Notes: generated from the letters alone by a model not told the origin. Positions 10,501 through 19,737 are shown, counted from the first letter of the stretch. The stretch: 64,000 nucleotides of DNA from Bosea sp. 29B (GCF_902506165.1 NZ_LR733817.1:3457937-3521936); one strand, 5' to 3'. Program-made: numbers and translations.

Positions 10501-10899
10501 CGTGGCGAGGAAAGCGGCGAGCAGCGGCCCGGCTTCTTCCTTGACCAGATAGGGCGCGAGCTCGTCGCTCAATTCGTCCGGATAGGCGAAGGGGAACTCC
10601 TCGGCTTCGCTCGCGACGAAGAAGTCGAACGGATTGATGATCGAGAGCTCGGTGACGAGGTCGACCTCGATGCGGAATTCGGTGACCGGCTCGGGGAAGA
10701 CGTAGCGCGCCAGCCAGTTGCCGTTCGGGTCCTGCTGCCAGTTCACGAAATGCTCGGCCGGCGTGACCTTGAGCGAATAGCTCTTCACCGCCGAGCGGCA
10801 ATGGGGCGCCGGCCTCAGGCGAATGATCTGCGGGCCGAGCGTGACCGGGCGGTCATAGCGATAGTGGGTCAGGTGGTGCAGTGCGGCGATGATGGCCAA
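7516..10899 (-). CDS. Large transglutaminase/DUF2126 protein
   Basis: 1127 aa. Residues 1-90 are the transglutaminase N-terminal domain ([18 protein letters not shown]), followed by a core with Cys180 in [10 protein letters not shown], His in [10 protein letters not shown] and Asp in [10 protein letters not shown]. The remaining two thirds are DUF2126, with [28 protein letters not shown] and [10 protein letters not shown]. The longest frame extends 81 codons upstream but is low-complexity and overlaps the divergent promoter. The TTG at 10899 ([16 protein letters not shown]) matches the family start and has AGGA upstream. First gene of the leftward four-gene cluster; 8 bp before the ATP-grasp gene. 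Confidence 0.88.
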   Translation of the reverse strand: MAIIAALHHLTHYRYDRPVTLGPQIIRLRPAPHCRSAVKSYSLKVTPAEHFVNWQQDPNGNWLARYVFPEPVTEFRIEVDLVTELSIINPFDFFVASEAEEFPFAYPDELSDELAPYLVKEEAGPLLAAFLATIPREKTNTVNFVVDLNARLQQMIAYGIRMEPGVQEPEQTLAIKSGSCRDTSWLLVQILRHIGLAARFVSGYLIQMKADVDPLEGPRGTDKDFTDLHAWAEVYLPGAGWIGMDPTSGLLTGEGHLPLAATPHYRSAAPVSGVASYAETQFAFDMSVTRVHEVPRITLPFSDASWTELDALGEQVEADLTAQDVRLTMGGEPTFVSIDDQTGEEWNTAAVGPTKRERADVLIRRLRERFAPGGMLHYGQGKWYPGESLPRWAFALYWREDGEPIWRNTALIAREPGTKTGGDREHEVVPTSAAVETLAAGLSERLGLGADYVLPAYEDTGHWLVKEGQLPDNVDPLDPKLSDPEERARMVRVFERGLGKPSGYVIPVQRWQAAADDRRWRSEKWKLRRGKLFLVPGDSPVGFRLPLGSLPHVPAKAYPHIHPQDPLEPRGPLPPATAGSPGAPRAADPPPGFDGPVQMARPAGSSEPQAARQDIVEQELGAESVRTALSIEVRDGVLCVFLPPVERLEDYLDLIASIEATAEETGQPVHIEGYSPPHDPRLNVIKVTPDPGVIEVNIHPAKSWAEAVAITRGVYEEARQSRLCAEKFMVDGRHTGTGGGNHVVLGGVTPADSPFLRRPDLLKSIVLYWQRHPALSYLFSGLFIGPTSQAPRIDEARHDQLYELEIALAQTPGPHDPAVPLWLVDRLYRNLLVDVSGNTHRTEICIDKLYSPDGPTGRLGLIEFRSFEMPPDARMSLAQQLLIRALIAWFWREPQQGKLVRWGTSLHDRFMLPEIVSQDFRDVLADLERAGYRFDPAWFSAQQEFRFPFFGRVNQGGVELELRQALEPWHVMGEEGAIGGTVRYVDSSVERLQVKASGLTPGRHVITCNGRALPMTEIGAGTSVAGLRFKAWQPASGLHPTIPVHAPLTFDIVDTWAGRSLGGCVYHVAHPGGRNYETPPVNSYEAEARRLARFEAIGHSPGPLAIPAEERNPEFPMTLDLRRPPGV

Positions 10900-11156
10900 G
10901 AGCGGTGGTCCTGCTGTGCCATGAACCGGCCCGGGCTGGCCGCTGTCATTACGATAGCGGCAGGGGCAAGCGGAGCAAGCCCGTTCCTGCGCAGGAATGC
11001 GCCGGCAATTCAGGCTGTTGCGCAACAAGAGTGCATGCTGGGCACCATCCCTCGAACACTGCTCCGCCCCGGCTGGACATCGGCCATGATCTGGCCACAG
11101 AGTGCGCGCCAACGGGCGCCCCGGAGTGCCCGCAGACCACACAACGGGGATTTTCC

Positions 11157-12746
11157 ATGCGTCATGTAGCGAAATTGATGGCGGCTTCCGCTTTCGCCGC
11201 CCTGCTGGCGAGCGCTGCCCAGGCCCAGACGCCCAAAGACACCATCGTGATGGCCAAGCAGATCGACGACATCATCACGCTCGACCCGGCCGAGGCTTTC
11301 GAATTCTCCGGCGTCGAGGTCGGCGCCAATGTCTATGACAAGCTGATCGGCGTCGATCTCAAGAACAACAACGCCCTGATCGGCGATCTCGCCCAGAGCT
11401 GGACCGTCAGCCCGGACAACCTGACCTACACCTTCAAGCTCCGCCCGGGCGTCAAGTTTCACTCCGGCAATCCGCTTACCGCCGCCGACGTGGTCTATTC
11501 CTTCCAGCGTGCGGTCACGCTGAACAAGTCGCCGGGCTTCATCCTGACCCAGTTCGGCCTGACCAAGGACACCGTGCTGGAGAAGGTCAAGGCGACCGAC
11601 GACCTGACCGTCACCGTCACCGTCTCCAAGCCCTTCGCGCCCACCTTCTTCCTGAATTGCCTGACCTCGGGCGTCGCCGCGGTGGTCGACTCCAAGCTGG
11701 TCAAGGCGAATGAGAAGGATGGCGACTGGGGCAATGGCTGGCTCAAGCTGAATTCGGCTGGCTCAGGCGCCTACAAAGTCCGGGTCTATCGCCCGAACGA
11801 GCAATATGCGCTCGATGCCAATGAAGGCTGGTACAAGGGCGCGCCCAAGACCAAGCGCGTCATCGTCCGCCATGTCGCCGAGCCGGCCTCGCAGCGCCTG
11901 CTGCTGGAAAAGGGCGACATCGACATCGCTCGCAATCTCTCCAAGGACCAGCTCGCCGCGGTCAAGAGCAATGCCAATGTCGAGATCGTCCAGGGCGACA
12001 AGGGCTACATCCTCTATCTCGGCCTGAACCAGAAGAACCCGAACCTCGCCAAGCCCGAGGTACGCGAGGCCCTGAAGTGGCTGGTCGACTACGACTCGAT
12101 CGAGCGCAACATCGTCGAGGGCACCTATAAGGGCCATGAGAGCTTCCTGCCCAAGGGCTTCCTCGGCGCCATCGCGGACAAGCCCTACAAGCTCGACGTC
12201 GCCAAGGCCAAGGAACTGCTCGCCAAGGCTGGTCTGCCGAACGGTTTCACCGTCACCATCGACACCCGCTCGGTCAATCCGATCACCGACATCGCCCAGG
12301 CGATCCAGTCGACCTGGGCCCAGGCCGGGATCAAGCTCGAGATCCTTCCCGGCGACGGCAAGCAGACGCTGACCAAGTACCGCGCCCGCACTCACGACAT
12401 CTATATCGGCCAGTGGGGCCCGGACTATCTCGACCCGCACACCAATGCCGAGACCTTCGCCATCAACGAGGACAATGGCGAGGAAGCCAAGTCGAAGACC
12501 CTGGCCTGGCGCAATGCCTGGGATATTCCGGACATGACCAAGCTCACCCAGGCCAACGTCCTGGAGAGCGACGCGACCAAGCGCGCCAACGTCTATGGCG
12601 AGCTGCAGCGCGACCACCAGAAGGTCTCGCCCTTCGTCATCATGTTCCAGCAGGTCGAAGTCTCTGCCGACCGCAAGGGCATTGCCGGCTGGGTGATCGG
12701 ACCGACCTCCGACACCAATTTCTACGCTCCGATCACCAAGAACTGA
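11157..12746 (+). CDS. Peptide/nickel-type ABC transporter substrate-binding protein (family 5)
   Basis: 529-residue periplasmic solute-binding protein of the DppA/OppA family. A Sec signal ([23 protein letters not shown]) precedes [25 protein letters not shown]. The signature [43 protein letters not shown] lies near residues 75-115, with further matches around [10 protein letters not shown] and [10 protein letters not shown]. The ATG at 11157 with GGGGA 7 nt upstream begins the signal peptide. First gene of a complete five-gene importer (binding protein, two permeases, two ATPases) ending at 16465. Ligand is probably a peptide or a similar small compound. Confidence 0.92.
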   Translation: MRHVAKLMAASAFAALLASAAQAQTPKDTIVMAKQIDDIITLDPAEAFEFSGVEVGANVYDKLIGVDLKNNNALIGDLAQSWTVSPDNLTYTFKLRPGVKFHSGNPLTAADVVYSFQRAVTLNKSPGFILTQFGLTKDTVLEKVKATDDLTVTVTVSKPFAPTFFLNCLTSGVAAVVDSKLVKANEKDGDWGNGWLKLNSAGSGAYKVRVYRPNEQYALDANEGWYKGAPKTKRVIVRHVAEPASQRLLLEKGDIDIARNLSKDQLAAVKSNANVEIVQGDKGYILYLGLNQKNPNLAKPEVREALKWLVDYDSIERNIVEGTYKGHESFLPKGFLGAIADKPYKLDVAKAKELLAKAGLPNGFTVTIDTRSVNPITDIAQAIQSTWAQAGIKLEILPGDGKQTLTKYRARTHDIYIGQWGPDYLDPHTNAETFAINEDNGEEAKSKTLAWRNAWDIPDMTKLTQANVLESDATKRANVYGELQRDHQKVSPFVIMFQQVEVSADRKGIAGWVIGPTSDTNFYAPITKN

Positions 12747-12761
12747 GGCGTTTCGCTAGCG

Positions 12762-12799
12762 GAACCCGCCGTAGCCCATCATCAGGCTGCGGCGGGTTC
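12762..12799 (+). promoter_or_regulatory. Intergenic stem-loop between binding protein and permease genes
   Basis: GAACCCGCCGTAGCC pairs with GGCTGCGGCGGGTTC (14 of 15 positions) around an 8-nt loop, with no U-run. In binding-protein operons such structures often protect the upstream mRNA and lower permease expression; that role is inferred here. Confidence 0.6.
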
Positions 12800-12862
12800 T
12801 CGCCATTGGCCCCGACCTAATCTGGCCGACGCCCTCCAAGAACAAGAAGAACGGAGCCGACG

Positions 12863-13933
12863 ATGGTTTCCATCACTGCACCGACCCCGCCTGCACCGCC
12901 GCCACGCGCCAAGAGTGGTGTCGTTCGCTGGGCGAAGATCCTCGGCCGCGAGCTGACTACGGTCGCGATCACGATCTTCGGCCTGCTGCTGGTCACCTTC
13001 CTGATCGCGCGCGTCATGCCGATCGATCCGGTACTGGCCGTGGTCGGCGATCGCGCTCCCGCGGATGTCTACGACAAGGCCAGGCTCGCCCTCGGCCTCG
13101 ACAAGCCGTACTGGCAGCAATTCGCCGTCTATATCGGCAAGGTCTTCACTGGTGATCTCGGCACCTCCGTGCTGACTGCGCAGAAGGTCACCGACGACAT
13201 CAAGACCGTGTTCCCGGCGACGCTGGAGCTGGCGACGCTCGGCACCTTGATCGGCGTCGCGCTCGGCGTGCCGCTCGGCATCCTCGCCGCCGTCAACCAG
13301 GGCCGCTGGATCGACCAGATCGCCCGCGTGATCGGCCTGATCGGCTATTCGATCCCGGTGTTCTGGCTCGGCCTGATGGGGCTCCTGCTGTTCTACGCCA
13401 AGCTCGGTTGGGTTGCTGGTCCTGGGCGGCTCTCGGTCGCCTTCGAGGATTTCGTCACGCCGATCACCGGCATCGTCATGCTCGACGCCGCAATGCAGGG
13501 CGAGTGGGAGGCGGTCCGGGATGCTTTCTGGCACCTGATTCTGCCGGCTTCCGTACTCGGCCTGCTCTCTGTCGCCTATATCAGCCGCATGACCCGCAGC
13601 TTCATGATCACCGAGCTGCAGCAGCAATATGTCGTGGCGGCGCGGGTGAAGGGGCTGTCGGAATGGCGCGTCGTCTGCGGCCACGCGCTCGGCAACGCCC
13701 TCGTGCCGCTCGTCACCGTGATCGCGCTCTCGTACATGCATTTGCTCGAAGGCTCGGTGCTGACCGAGACGATCTTCGCCTGGCCGGGCCTCGGCCGCTA
13801 TCTCACCAATGCGCTGCTCAACGCCGACATGAACGCGGTGCTCGGCGCCACGCTCGTCGTCGGCGCCGTCTTCATCGCAGTCAACCTGTTCTCCGACATC
13901 CTCGGCCGCTTGGCCGATCCGCGAGCGCGCTGA
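12863..13933 (+). CDS. Peptide ABC transporter permease (DppB-like)
   Basis: 356-residue inner-membrane permease with six predicted helices. The first, TVAITIFGLLLVTFLIARVMPIDPVLAVVGDRAP, starts near residue 32 and is typical of DppB/OppB. The cytoplasmic EAA loop is visible as VVAARVKGLSEWRVVCGHALGNALVPLVTVIAL, contacting the ATPases, and ETIFAWPGLGRYLTNALLNAD is the usual C-terminal signature. A Pro-rich cytoplasmic N-terminus (TPPAPPPRA) is a little longer than in E. coli DppB. The gene lies 116 bp after the binding protein and is followed 11 bp later by the second permease. Confidence 0.93.
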   Translation: MVSITAPTPPAPPPRAKSGVVRWAKILGRELTTVAITIFGLLLVTFLIARVMPIDPVLAVVGDRAPADVYDKARLALGLDKPYWQQFAVYIGKVFTGDLGTSVLTAQKVTDDIKTVFPATLELATLGTLIGVALGVPLGILAAVNQGRWIDQIARVIGLIGYSIPVFWLGLMGLLLFYAKLGWVAGPGRLSVAFEDFVTPITGIVMLDAAMQGEWEAVRDAFWHLILPASVLGLLSVAYISRMTRSFMITELQQQYVVAARVKGLSEWRVVCGHALGNALVPLVTVIALSYMHLLEGSVLTETIFAWPGLGRYLTNALLNADMNAVLGATLVVGAVFIAVNLFSDILGRLADPRAR

Positions 13934-13944
13934 GGAGGATGGCC

Positions 13945-14856
13945 ATGAGCGACCACGCCTCCGCCCCTGTCAGCTGGCATGCCTGGCTGACCACGACCTC
14001 GCCGGAATCGCGCCGGCAGGCCAAGCTCGGCCAGCTCTACCGGCAATGGCTCGCCTTCAGGAAGAACCCGGCCGCCGTGGTCGGCCTCGTGATCGTGCTG
14101 GCGCTGTTGCTGATGGCCGCCTTCGCGCCGCTGATCGCGCAATACGATCCGCTCGCCCAGACGCTCGACCAGCGCCTGCTGGCGCCTTCGGCCAAGCACT
14201 GGTTCGGCACCGACGCGCTCGGCCGCGATATCTTCAGCCGCATCGTCTACGGCACCCGCGTCACGCTGGTGATCGTCATGCTCGTGGTCATCACGGTCGG
14301 GCCGCTCGGCCTCTTGATCGGCTGTGCCGCCGGCTATTTCGGCGGCTGGGTCGACACCGTGCTGATGCGCATCACCGACGTCTTCCTCGCCTTCCCACGG
14401 CTCGTCCTGGCACTCGCCTTCGTCGCGGCACTGGGCCCCGGACTGGAGAACGCCGTCATCGCCATCGCCTTCACCGCCTGGCCGCCTTACGCCCGTGTCG
14501 CCCGTGCCGAGACGATGATCATCCGCAATGCCGACTACATCTCGGCGATGCGCCTGCAGGGCGCCAGCCAGATGCGGATCGTGCTGAAGCATGTCGTGCC
14601 GATGTGCGTGCCCTCGCTGATCGTGCGCACCACCTATGACATGGCCGGCATCATCATCATCGCCGCCGGCCTCGGTTTCCTCGGCCTCGGCGCGCAGCCG
14701 CCGATCCCGGAATGGGGCGCGATGATCTCGACCGGCCGCGAGCAGATCTTCGACCAGTGGTGGGTCGCGACCTTTCCGGGCCTTGCCATCTGCATCGTCG
14801 CGCTCGGCTTCAACCTGCTCGGCGATGGCCTGCGCGACGTGCTGGATGCGAGGTGA
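13945..14856 (+). CDS. Peptide ABC transporter permease (DppC-like)
   Basis: 303-residue partner permease. It has an N-terminal cytoplasmic tail, a first membrane helix (AAVVGLVIVLALLLMAAFAPLIA), the periplasmic signature HWFGTDALGRDIFSRIVYGTR, and the EAA loop RNADYISAMRLQGASQMRIVLKHVVP. The ATG at 13945 was chosen because AGGAGG lies 6 nt upstream, ahead of the ATG two codons earlier at 13939. Its stop overlaps a GTG of the next gene (GTGA), so permease and ATPase are probably translationally coupled. Confidence 0.92.
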   Translation: MSDHASAPVSWHAWLTTTSPESRRQAKLGQLYRQWLAFRKNPAAVVGLVIVLALLLMAAFAPLIAQYDPLAQTLDQRLLAPSAKHWFGTDALGRDIFSRIVYGTRVTLVIVMLVVITVGPLGLLIGCAAGYFGGWVDTVLMRITDVFLAFPRLVLALAFVAALGPGLENAVIAIAFTAWPPYARVARAETMIIRNADYISAMRLQGASQMRIVLKHVVPMCVPSLIVRTTYDMAGIIIIAAGLGFLGLGAQPPIPEWGAMISTGREQIFDQWWVATFPGLAICIVALGFNLLGDGLRDVLDAR

Positions 14857-15713
14857 GCGCCAAGATGACTGCACCCTCTGATGCACCTCTGCTGACGCTC
14901 GACGATCTGCGCGTCGACTTCCATACCCCCACCGGCATCGTCAACGCGGTGCGCGGGCTCTCCTTCACGCTCGGCCGTGAACGGCTTGGCATCGTCGGCG
15001 AATCCGGCTCCGGCAAGTCGATGACCGGCCGCGCCATCCTCGACCTGATCCCGCATCCCGGCGTGGTCAGCGCGGAGCGCATGGAGTTCCGGGGCAAGGA
15101 CCTCACGACCATGGACAAGGCGAGCCGCCGCAAGCTGCGCGGCCGCCACATCTCCATGGTGATGCAGGACCCGAAGTTCTCGCTGAACCCGGTCCAGACC
15201 GTCGGTGACCAGATCGCCGAGGCCTATCGCGTCCACCACAAGGCGAGTGCACGGCAGGCCAAGGAGCGCAGCCTGTCGATGCTGGAGGCCGTGCAGATCC
15301 GCGAACCCCAGCGCGTCTACGACCTCTACCCGCACGAGGTCTCGGGCGGCATGGGCCAGCGCGTGATGATCGCGATGATGCTGATCGCCGAGCCGGAGAT
15401 CCTGATCGCCGATGAGCCGACCTCGGCGCTCGACGTCACCGTGCAATTGCAGGTGCTGAAGATCCTCGACGATCTCGTCACCAGCCGCGGCATGGGGCTG
15501 ATCTTCATCAGCCACGATCTGCATCTGGTGAAGTCGTTCTGCGACCGCGTCATCGTCATGTATGGCGGCAAGGCGCTGGAGACGCTTGCAGCAAGCGAAC
15601 TCGACCGGGCGCAGCACCCCTATACCCGCGGCCTGCTCGGCTGCCTGCCCGATCTCGATCATCCGCGCGAGAAGCTCGCGACCCTCACCCGCGATCCGGC
15701 ATGGCTGGCATGA
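14853..15713 (+). CDS. Peptide ABC transporter ATP-binding protein (DppD-like, short form)
   Basis: 286-residue ABC ATPase. Walker A GESGSGKS, Q-loop VMQDPKFSLNPV, signature SGGMGQRV, Walker B EILIADEPTSALD and switch His in FISHDLH are all present. It ends at about residue 286 without the roughly 50-residue C-terminal oligopeptide/dipeptide domain and its cysteine motif (GCxFxPRC) found in most DppD/OppD proteins. GTG at 14853 overlaps the previous stop; an ATG at 14865 is an alternative. The last 4 bp overlap the next ATPase gene (ATGA). Confidence 0.92.
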   Translation: MSAKMTAPSDAPLLTLDDLRVDFHTPTGIVNAVRGLSFTLGRERLGIVGESGSGKSMTGRAILDLIPHPGVVSAERMEFRGKDLTTMDKASRRKLRGRHISMVMQDPKFSLNPVQTVGDQIAEAYRVHHKASARQAKERSLSMLEAVQIREPQRVYDLYPHEVSGGMGQRVMIAMMLIAEPEILIADEPTSALDVTVQLQVLKILDDLVTSRGMGLIFISHDLHLVKSFCDRVIVMYGGKALETLAASELDRAQHPYTRGLLGCLPDLDHPREKLATLTRDPAWLA

Positions 15714-16465
15714 CGACACAATTCGCGATCAACATCGACAAGCTCAACGTCTCCTTCGGCGACTCGCATGTCGTGAAAGACCTCTCCTTCGCGGTCGCGC
15801 CGGGCGAGAGCTACGGCATCGTCGGTGAATCCGGCTCGGGCAAGTCGACCGTGCTGCGGGTGCTCGCCGGTCTCAACCGCGATTGGAGCGGTGAGGTCGA
15901 CATCCTCGGCAAGCGCCAACCCAAGATCCGCGACAAGGCCTTTTATCGCGCCGCCCAGATGGTCTTCCAGGACCCTTACGGCTCGCTGCATCCGAAGAAG
16001 ACGGTCGACGACACCCTGGCCGAGCCGCTCGCCATCCACGGCATCCGCGACGCTGAGGCCAAGATCAGCCGGGCCATGCAGGATGTCGGCCTGCCGACCT
16101 CGTTCCGCTTCCGCTATCCGCACCAGCTCTCCGGCGGTCAGCGCCAACGCGTCGCCATCGCCCGCGCCCTCGTGCTGGAGCCGACGATCCTGCTGCTCGA
16201 CGAGCCGACCTCGGCGCTCGACGTCTCGATCCAGGCCGAGGTGCTGAACCTGCTGCAGGCGCTGCGCCACGAGCGCAAGCTCACCTATATCCTGGTCAGC
16301 CACGACCTCGCCGTGGTTGGCCATATGTGCGAGCGATTGCTGGTCATGCAGTTCGGCCGCGGCGTCGAGGAAATGACGGCGGCGACGCTCGCCGCCCGCG
16401 CCCCGCAGACGGCCTATGCCCAGCAATTGCTGACCGCGAGCGAGGGTTTTCGGCGGGTCGGCTGA
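15710..16465 (+). CDS. Peptide ABC transporter ATP-binding protein (DppF-like, short form)
   Basis: 251-residue second ATPase of the importer. It has Walker A GESGSGKST, Q-loop MVFQDPYGSLHPKKTV, signature LSGGQRQRVAIARAL, Walker B ILLLDEPTSALDVS and switch His in LVSHDLAVVG. Like its partner it lacks the C-terminal oligopeptide-transport extension. The ATG at 15710 overlaps the upstream TGA; an ATG three codons earlier (15701) lies inside the upstream gene and is less likely. Last gene of the operon, followed by a palindromic repeat element. Confidence 0.92.
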   Translation: MTTQFAINIDKLNVSFGDSHVVKDLSFAVAPGESYGIVGESGSGKSTVLRVLAGLNRDWSGEVDILGKRQPKIRDKAFYRAAQMVFQDPYGSLHPKKTVDDTLAEPLAIHGIRDAEAKISRAMQDVGLPTSFRFRYPHQLSGGQRQRVAIARALVLEPTILLLDEPTSALDVSIQAEVLNLLQALRHERKLTYILVSHDLAVVGHMCERLLVMQFGRGVEEMTAATLAARAPQTAYAQQLLTASEGFRRVG

Positions 16466-16471
16466 GAAAGG

Positions 16472-16578
16472 CGTCATGCTCGGGCTCGACCCGAGTTCCC
16501 AGGCCGGAGGAGGCACCTGATAGCGCCTTCTTATCCTGAGATTCCCAGGTCTGCGCTTCGCTCCGCCCGAGAATGACG
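16472..16578. repeat. Dispersed palindromic intergenic repeat, copy A
   Basis: About 107 bp starting CGTCATGCTCGGGCTCGACC and ending with TCTGCGCTTCGCTCCGCC and GAATGACG. The reverse complement of the element at 20742-20839 aligns with it from end to end, including terminal CGTCAT/ATGACG and central GCGCC and TATCCTG blocks. Lies between the peptide transporter operon and zwf. Confidence 0.8.
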
Positions 16579-16743
16579 GCGCGCCGCGCCATCCCCGTGC
16601 CCAAAGCGTTTGGCAAGCTGCGTGCTTGGTCGCATTGTCGTCGCAGGATTCGGTTCGACTGGCGCGCTTTCCGATCGACCGGGACGGATCGATCGACGAG
16701 AATTCGCGCCGACCGCGTGTCAGCCGATCAGGAGTATGCCGCC

Positions 16744-18252
16744 ATGGACGCCATTGCTGAACGCCTGCTGAAGCCGGAGGCTGCGCCGGAGCGCACGCCG
16801 GTCCCGCCCTTCGATCTGGTGATCTTCGGCGCCGGTGGCGACCTCGCCTTGCGCAAGCTCTTCCCGGCGCTGGCCCAGCGCAACGAGGAGGGCGTGCTGC
16901 CGGAGGAGAGCCGCATCATCGGCATCGTCCGCAAGCAGGAGGATGTCGAGGGCATCCCCAACGAGATCGCCAGCAAGCTCGCCGCCGCCGGCCTGTCGCA
17001 AGACCGTATTGCCGCCTTCCGCCGGCGCCTGACCATGGTGCTGCTCGATGCGGTGAAGCCCGAGACCTATGGCGCGCTGAAAGAGGCGCTTGGCGACTCC
17101 CAGCGCGTGCGCTCCTTCTATCTCTCGACGCCGCCGGACCTGTTCATCCCGATCTGCGAGAACCTCGCCAACTCCGGCATCCTGACGCCGACTTCGCGCG
17201 TCATCCTGGAGAAGCCGCTCGGGCGCGATCTCGCCTCGGCGCGCGAGATCAACGATGCCGTCGCCCGCATCCTGCCGGAGAGCCGGACCTACCGGATCGA
17301 TCATTATCTCGGCAAGGAAACGGTGCAGAACCTGCTTGTCCTGCGCTTCGCCAACACGCTGTTCGAGCGCTCCTGGTCGAGCCGCGACATCGACAATGTC
17401 CAGATCACCGTGGCCGAGACGGTCGGGCTCGAATCCCGTGCCGGCTATTACGACAAGGCCGGCCATCTGCGCGACATGGTGCAGAACCATGTGCTGCAAC
17501 TGCTCTGCCTGTTCGCGATCGAGCCGCCGAACCAGCTCGAAGCCGACGCCGTCCGCGACGAGAAGGTGAGGGTGCTGAAGGCGCTGCGGCCGATCGTTGG
17601 CCCCGACGTCCAGCGTCACACCGTGCGCGGCCAGTACGGTCCGGGTGCGATCGACGGGCAGCGGGTCAAGGGCTACTCCGAGGAGCTCGGCCATGGCAGC
17701 GGCACCGAGACCTTCGTCGCGATCCGCTGCGAGCTCGACACCTGGCGCTGGGCCGGCGTGCCGATCTATCTGCGCACCGGCAAGCGCATGGCGCAGCGCT
17801 ATTCCGAGATCGCCGTCACCTTCAAGCCGGTGCCGCATTCGATCTTCGGCCGTGCCCCCGGTTGCGAGGAACTCTACGCCAACCGTCTGGTCATCCGGCT
17901 CCAGCCCAATGACGGCGTGCAGCTCCAGCTGATGATGAAGGTGCCGGGCTCCGGCAAGCTCAAGGTCGTGCCGCGCCAGCTCGATCTACGCTACGAGACT
18001 GCCTTCGACGTGCGCACGCCCGATGCCTATGAGCGCCTGCTCACCGACGTGATTCGCGGCGACCAGACCCTGTTCATGCGGCGCGACGAGGTCGAACAGG
18101 CCTGGACCTGGATCGACCCGATCCTCGCCGGTTGGCAGGAATACTATCCCCAGCCGCATCGCTATGCCGCCGGCTCCTGGGGGCCGTCACAGGCGATCGG
18201 GCTGATTGAGCGCGAGGGCCGCTCCTGGGCCGATCCGGAGTTCGGCGAGTGA
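16744..18252 (+). CDS. zwf: Glucose-6-phosphate 1-dehydrogenase
   Basis: 502-residue enzyme oxidising glucose 6-phosphate to 6-phosphogluconolactone with NAD(P)+. The nucleotide-binding loop reads FGAGGDLALRKLFPAL (residues 28-43; GASGDL in most family members), EKPLG is at 156-160, and the active site RIDHYLGKETVQN has Asp186, His187 and Lys191. The longest frame begins inside repeat copy A, so the ATG at 16744 (MDAIAERLLKPE) was chosen. GTGA overlap with pgl; with pgl and eda it feeds the Entner-Doudoroff route. Confidence 0.96.
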   Translation: MDAIAERLLKPEAAPERTPVPPFDLVIFGAGGDLALRKLFPALAQRNEEGVLPEESRIIGIVRKQEDVEGIPNEIASKLAAAGLSQDRIAAFRRRLTMVLLDAVKPETYGALKEALGDSQRVRSFYLSTPPDLFIPICENLANSGILTPTSRVILEKPLGRDLASAREINDAVARILPESRTYRIDHYLGKETVQNLLVLRFANTLFERSWSSRDIDNVQITVAETVGLESRAGYYDKAGHLRDMVQNHVLQLLCLFAIEPPNQLEADAVRDEKVRVLKALRPIVGPDVQRHTVRGQYGPGAIDGQRVKGYSEELGHGSGTETFVAIRCELDTWRWAGVPIYLRTGKRMAQRYSEIAVTFKPVPHSIFGRAPGCEELYANRLVIRLQPNDGVQLQLMMKVPGSGKLKVVPRQLDLRYETAFDVRTPDAYERLLTDVIRGDQTLFMRRDEVEQAWTWIDPILAGWQEYYPQPHRYAAGSWGPSQAIGLIEREGRSWADPEFGE

Positions 18253-18938
18253 GCGCGGCCGGCCCGCTGATCCGCCATCGCTTCGAGACGCTGGCCGACG
18301 CCTCGGAGGCGCTGGCCGAGGCGGTCGCGGTCCGGTTGCGCGCGCTTGTGGCGGAGCAGGGCAGGGCGCTTGTCGCGGTTCCCGGCGGGACGACGCCGGC
18401 GCGCTTTCTTGTAGCGCTCGGCGCGCATGATCTGCCCTGGGAGCGCATCACGCTGATGCCGACCGATGAGCGCTTCGTCGCGCCCGGCGACCAAGCGTCG
18501 AACGAGCGCATGATCCGGGCGACCTTCGCTCCCTTGCGCGAAGGACGGACCCCGTTCGTTTCCTTCCACAATGCCGGCGATGATCTCTCAGCCGCAGCCG
18601 CTAGCCTGGACCGGGTGTTGAAGACCCTGCCGCCGCTCGACATCGTCGTCAGCGGCATGGGCGCGGATGGGCACATCGCCTCGCTCTTCCCCGGCCAGAC
18701 GGCGGCGCTGGCCGCGCCAGCATCGGTCCATGCTGTTGCTGCCAGCCCGCCCGATCTGCCGCCGCGGCTCTCGCTGTCGCCGGCTCGGCTGCAGGGCGCC
18801 GGCCATGTCGCCCTGCTGATTTCGGGGCAGGAGAAGGACGAGGTCCTGGCCTCGGCCGTCGAATTGCCGGCGGCTTTCCCGGTCGGCCTGCTGCTCTCGC
18901 GTCCGCAGGGGCTCGACGTCTACTGGGCCAAGGCGTAA
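18249..18938 (+). CDS. pgl: 6-phosphogluconolactonase (DevB type)
   Basis: 229 aa, of the usual DevB/SOL length, hydrolysing 6-phosphogluconolactone to 6-phosphogluconate. It shows VAVPGGTTPARFLVAL near residue 40, ITLMPTDERFVAPGDQASNERMI near 70 and IVVSGMGADGHIASLFPG near 135, all family signatures. GTG start at 18249 overlaps the zwf TGA by GTGA, indicating coupled translation. The gene is followed by a long palindromic element before eda. Confidence 0.94.
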   Translation: MSAAGPLIRHRFETLADASEALAEAVAVRLRALVAEQGRALVAVPGGTTPARFLVALGAHDLPWERITLMPTDERFVAPGDQASNERMIRATFAPLREGRTPFVSFHNAGDDLSAAAASLDRVLKTLPPLDIVVSGMGADGHIASLFPGQTAALAAPASVHAVAASPPDLPPRLSLSPARLQGAGHVALLISGQEKDEVLASAVELPAAFPVGLLLSRPQGLDVYWAKA

Positions 18939-18954
18939 GCGACATCTTCAGCCC

Positions 18955-19066
18955 TCATCCTGAGGAGCAGCCGTAGGCTGCGTCTCGAAGGATGGTCGAG
19001 ACGTCTCCGGAACCTCCTGGAGCATCCTTCGAGACGCGAGCTTTGCTCGCTCCTCAGGATGAGGGC
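18955..19066. repeat. Long palindromic intergenic repeat between pgl and eda
   Basis: Outer arms CCTCATCCTGAGGAGC and GCTCCTCAGGATGAGG are perfect inverted copies. Inner arms built around CGTCTCGAAGGATG and CATCCTTCGAGACG also pair, giving a roughly 110-bp cruciform-capable element. The form is that of repeats scattered between rhizobial genes. It may act as a hairpin in the pgl-eda transcript. Confidence 0.85.
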
Positions 19067-19092
19067 CGAGGGTGAGATCAGGAGAAATGTCG

Positions 19093-19737
19093 ATGTCCAT
19101 GCCCGCCGAAATCGCCCGCCTCAAGGCTTGCGGCGTCGTTCCCGTCGTCGTCATCGACGAGGCCGGGATCGCCGTGCCGCTGGCGGAGGCCCTGCTCGCC
19201 GGCGGCATCGACGTGATCGAGATCACCCTGCGCCGCCCGGCCGCGATGGCGGCGCTCGAAATCGTGGCGAAGAAGGTGCCGGGCATCCTGCCCGTCGCCG
19301 GCACGGTGGTGACGCCGGCCCAGGCCGCCGAGGTCCACAATGCCGGCGCGCTCGCCGTGGTCAGCCCCGGCTTCACCGAAAGCGTCGACGAGGCCATGCG
19401 CAAGACCGGTTTGCCCTGGCTGCCGGGTGTCGCGACCGCCTCCGACTGCATGCGCGCCGTCTCGGCGGGCCGCCTGACCTGCAAATTCTTTCCGGCCGAG
19501 CAGGCCGGCGGGGTCGCCGGCCTCAAGGCGCTCTCGGGCCCGTTCCCGCAGATGCAGTTCTGCCCGACCGGCGGCGTCTCGCTCACCAATCTCGGCAATT
19601 ACCTCGCCCTACCGCAGGTGATTTGCGTCGGCGGCTCCTGGCTCGTCCCGGCCGATGCGGTGAAGAACCGCGACTGGGCGCAGGTGACGAAGCTCTCGCG
19701 GGAAGCGCGCGAAAGGGTCGCCGAGCTGCGCGGCTAA
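19093..19737 (+). CDS. eda: 2-dehydro-3-deoxy-phosphogluconate (KDPG) aldolase
   Basis: 214-residue TIM-barrel aldolase splitting KDPG into pyruvate and glyceraldehyde 3-phosphate. Catalytic Glu43 lies in VIEITLRRP and Schiff-base Lys131 in RLTCKFFPAE; CPTGGVS forms the phosphate site. The ATG at 19093 has AGGAG 8 nt upstream; the ATG at 19087 sits too close to it. The companion dehydratase edd is not in the window. Its stop overlaps the convergent DUF2239 gene by 4 bp. Confidence 0.95.
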   Translation: MSMPAEIARLKACGVVPVVVIDEAGIAVPLAEALLAGGIDVIEITLRRPAAMAALEIVAKKVPGILPVAGTVVTPAQAAEVHNAGALAVVSPGFTESVDEAMRKTGLPWLPGVATASDCMRAVSAGRLTCKFFPAEQAGGVAGLKALSGPFPQMQFCPTGGVSLTNLGNYLALPQVICVGGSWLVPADAVKNRDWAQVTKLSREARERVAELRG

